Shown here: piece by piece, positions 6,042 to 7,984 of the stretch
How positions within the stretch are numbered: the stretch's first letter is position 1
Layout of the letters: every line of letters starts with the position of its first letter
NCBI GenBank assembly: GCA_019244945.1
Contig: JAFASD010000481.1
Location: 1 to 7,984, forward strand
Length of the DNA: 7,984 nt
From: Acidobacteriaceae bacterium
Lineage (GTDB): Bacteria > Acidobacteriota > Terriglobia > Bryobacterales > Bryobacteraceae
Reading direction: 5' to 3'
The notes under the pieces: model-generated
The model's database searches: none
What the model was told of the DNA's origin: nothing
Seen by the model: only the letters and a program-made list of their open reading frames with translations
Translations under genes and position numbers: made by a program

Positions 6042-7031
6042 TTGAAGCTACGCGGTTTCGTGCGTCTTTTCACGCACATACAGCTACTCCCCGTTCTCGA
6101 AAGCGGCGAAGAGACGACGCTGATCGGCGGCCAGGCAGTGATGGAAGGCGTCATGATGCGGTCGCCGCATAGCTATTGTGTCGCTGTCCGCAAGCCGAAC
6201 GGCCACATCGTCACCGAAGAGAGCCCGTTGCCGAAACTTTCGGACCGGTATTCGATTTTCAAATTGCCGGTGATTCGCGGGTTGGGCACGCTGGGGCAAG
6301 CCATGTGGCTCGGCGCGCGGGCGATGAAGTTCTCCGCGGAACAGGCGCTCGAGGAACACGGCGTCACGCGCGGTAACCGTGAGGAGAAGGCGGGCAACGG
6401 CTGGGCGACTGCTTTGAGCGTGCTTTTTCCGGTCGTTTTCATGATCGCGTTGTATAAGTTTGTTCCGTTGTACCTGGCTACGGTTCTCGCCAAACACGTG
6501 GCGGCGTTGAGCAGCCGGTTCGCGATCAATATGGTCGATGGCACACTCCGCATCGTCATCTTTCTCGCTTTCATTTATCTTTTGTCGCGTTTGAAAGATA
6601 TTCATCGGGTCTTTGAATATCACGGAGCCGAGCATCGGGTCGTGTTCAACTTTGAGTCCGGCCAGCCGGTCACAGTTGAAAATGCGCAGCGCTTTGTGAC
6701 TTGGCATCCGCGCTGTGGCACCAGCTTCCTGATGGTGGTGCTGATCCTCGCGCTCATCACCTATGCGTTCTTGCCGATTGACAACTTCTGGGCGAAATTT
6801 GCCTGGCGCATCGCACTACTTCCCGTGATCGTGGGCGTCAGCTATGAAGTGATCCGATTTGCCGCTAAGCACCAGCGCGGTCTGATGTCGGTGCTCACAC
6901 GTCCGGGCCTCTGGTTGCAACGCGTGACCACCCAGCCGCCATCTAGTTCCCAGACCGAAGTCGCGATCCAGGCGCTCGAACGAGCGATGGTGCTCGAAGA
7001 GTCACAGGGCGGCGAACTGGTCATCGCCTGA
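6042..7031 (+). CDS. DUF1385 (YqhQ-type) membrane protein
   Basis: This 329-residue protein belongs to DUF1385, whose Bacillus member is YqhQ; family members are often labelled putative metal-dependent enzymes, but the activity is not established. The signature GGQAVMEGVMMR is at 29-40, followed by SPHSYCVAVRKPNG. Hydrophobic membrane segments lie at about 122-150, 168-184, 227-246 and 255-274. Between the second and third sits the conserved loop EYHGAEHRVVFNFE (192-205) and HPRCGTSF (222-229), whose His, Glu and Cys residues could bind metal. The frame also allows TTG at 6003. TTG at 6042 is preferred because CGGAG precedes it by 8 bases and the product then begins MKLRGFVRLFTH, directly before the conserved domain. 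prfA follows after 24 bases, so the two are probably one transcript; DUF1385 next to prfA is a recurring arrangement in bacteria. Confidence 0.9.
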   Translation: MKLRGFVRLFTHIQLLPVLESGEETTLIGGQAVMEGVMMRSPHSYCVAVRKPNGHIVTEESPLPKLSDRYSIFKLPVIRGLGTLGQAMWLGARAMKFSAEQALEEHGVTRGNREEKAGNGWATALSVLFPVVFMIALYKFVPLYLATVLAKHVAALSSRFAINMVDGTLRIVIFLAFIYLLSRLKDIHRVFEYHGAEHRVVFNFESGQPVTVENAQRFVTWHPRCGTSFLMVVLILALITYAFLPIDNFWAKFAWRIALLPVIVGVSYEVIRFAAKHQRGLMSVLTRPGLWLQRVTTQPPSSSQTEVAIQALERAMVLEESQGGELVIA

Positions 7032-7055
7032 CCAGATCACACATCGGCGGCATCC

Positions 7056-7984
7056 ATGGAATATATCGATCGATTAAACGAAGCGGAAGCGCGATACGAC
7101 GAACTCACCGCGCGGATGGCCGATCCCGCTGTTATCAACGACTCCGACCAATATCGCAAGGTTGCGAAAGCGCAAAGCGAGTTAGGCGAACTCGTATCGA
7201 AATACCGGGAATGGAAAAAAGCAGAGCAGGAACTGCGCGATGCGCGCGTCATGCTGAACGAGACCGATCCTGAGCTTCGGCAAATGGCCGAAATGGAAGT
7301 AGCCCGGCTGGATCCCGAAGTCGCGGCAATCGAACAGCATCTGGAAATCTTGCTTCTGCCCAAAGATCCGAACGACGAGAAAAATATCATTCTGGAGATT
7401 CGGAAGGGCGCAGGCGGCGACGAGGCCTCTCTCTTTGCGAGCGAAGTGTTCCGCCTCTATACGCGTTACGCCGAAGAGCAGGGCTGGAAAGTCGAAATCA
7501 CATCGATGAGCGAATCGTCAGTTGGCGGGCTGAGTGAAGTCATCGCGATGATCAGTGGAAACCAGGTCTACAGCCGCCTGAAGTACGAAAGCGGAGTGCA
7601 CCGGGTTCAGCGAGTTCCGGCTACGGAAACGCAGGGACGGGTTCACACATCCACGATCACCGTTGTGGTGATGCCGGAAGCTGATGAAGTGGATGTTCAG
7701 ATCGATCCCAAAGACATTCGCATCGACACCTTTTGTTCCTCTGGTCCGGGCGGGCAATCTGTGAATACGACTTATTCGGCCGTGCGCATCACTCATTTGC
7801 CGACAAACACGGTGGTTTCCTGTCAGGATGAAAAATCGCAGATCAAGAATCGCAGCAAAGCCATGCAGGTTCTCCGCTCGCGTTTGTATCAGATGGAACT
7901 GGAAAAACAGCTTGCCCAAATTGGCGCTGAGCGGAAAAGCATGGTGGGCACTGGCGACCGCAGCGAGAAAATCCGCACCTATAA
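7056..7984 (+). CDS. prfA: Peptide chain release factor 1, 3' truncated by the window edge
   Basis: The frame runs from ATG 7056 to the window end without a stop, giving 309 complete codons of a protein usually about 360 residues long. RF1 recognises UAA and UAG in the ribosomal A site and triggers release of the finished chain. The helical N-terminal domain occupies about the first 100 residues. The stop-codon reading tripeptide is PAT at 188-190 (RVPATETQGRVHTS), which marks RF1 rather than RF2 (SPF). The catalytic GGQ is at 232-234 in SSGPGGQSVNTT; its Gln is normally methylated by PrmC, whose gene often follows prfA. The sequence continues through ITHLPTNTVVSCQDEKSQ to EKIRTY at the edge, as in the family. 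Only a weak GGCGG precedes the ATG, so translation may be coupled to the DUF1385 gene upstream. Confidence 0.97.
   Translation, partial: MEYIDRLNEAEARYDELTARMADPAVINDSDQYRKVAKAQSELGELVSKYREWKKAEQELRDARVMLNETDPELRQMAEMEVARLDPEVAAIEQHLEILLLPKDPNDEKNIILEIRKGAGGDEASLFASEVFRLYTRYAEEQGWKVEITSMSESSVGGLSEVIAMISGNQVYSRLKYESGVHRVQRVPATETQGRVHTSTITVVVMPEADEVDVQIDPKDIRIDTFCSSGPGGQSVNTTYSAVRITHLPTNTVVSCQDEKSQIKNRSKAMQVLRSRLYQMELEKQLAQIGAERKSMVGTGDRSEKIRTY

Noticed and set aside
6084..6707. A 207-codon minus-strand ORF
   Set aside because: It is fully antisense to the DUF1385 gene, whose conserved motifs make the plus strand the coding one.
7518..7919. A 133-codon minus-strand ORF
   Set aside because: It is antisense to prfA, including the PAT and GGQ motifs.
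1..7984. CRISPR array, insertion sequence or integrase
   Set aside because: No regularly spaced repeats, transposase or integrase motifs, or terminal inverted repeats flanking the decayed region were seen.

Overview
The window looks like chromosomal sequence from an Acidobacteriota-type soil bacterium, or a related Gram-negative lineage. This rests on moderate GC, a PEP-CTERM sorting signal, a secreted S10 carboxypeptidase, a BON-LysM protein and a DUF1385-prfA gene pair. No single marker proves the lineage.

Layout. (1) 1-360, plus strand: the C-terminal end of a BON/LysM protein whose start lies outside the window. (2) 393-2075, minus strand: a complete secreted serine carypeptidase of family S10 (serine carboxypeptidase), convergent with the LysM gene. 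(3) 2076-2435: a divergent intergenic region with several short inverted repeats. (4) 2436-3113, plus strand: a PEP-CTERM surface protein, ended by a clear intrinsic terminator at 3202-3235. (5) 4781 down to 3253, minus strand: a two-gene unit of a DUF1440-like membrane protein followed by a GT4 glycosyltransferase, joined by a TTGA stop/start overlap. (6) 4782-5117: no convincing gene, but the leader of the minus-strand unit can form two mutually exclusive hairpins. (7) 5121-5843, plus strand: a decayed two-gene module. The first gene is a small helical protein of about 71 residues that has lost its start codon and gained a frameshift. The second is the C-terminal part of an AbiEii-like nucleotidyltransferase, broken by at least four frameshifts and a stop. 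(8) 5895-5984: a 29-codon ORF with a near-perfect ribosome binding site. (9) 6042-7031 and 7056-7984 (running off the end), plus strand: a DUF1385/YqhQ-type membrane protein and peptide chain release factor 1 (prfA), 24 bases apart and probably co-transcribed.

How the parts relate. DUF1385-prfA is a housekeeping translation/membrane unit. The S10 peptidase, the PEP-CTERM protein and the glycosyltransferase all fit cell-envelope or extracellular work, but they lie on different strands and nothing shows they act together. The most informative part is 5121-5843. It is invisible as an ordinary ORF and appears only when the frames are spliced. It records the loss of a small-protein/nucleotidyltransferase pair that resembles toxin-antitoxin modules. 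No intact novel system was found.
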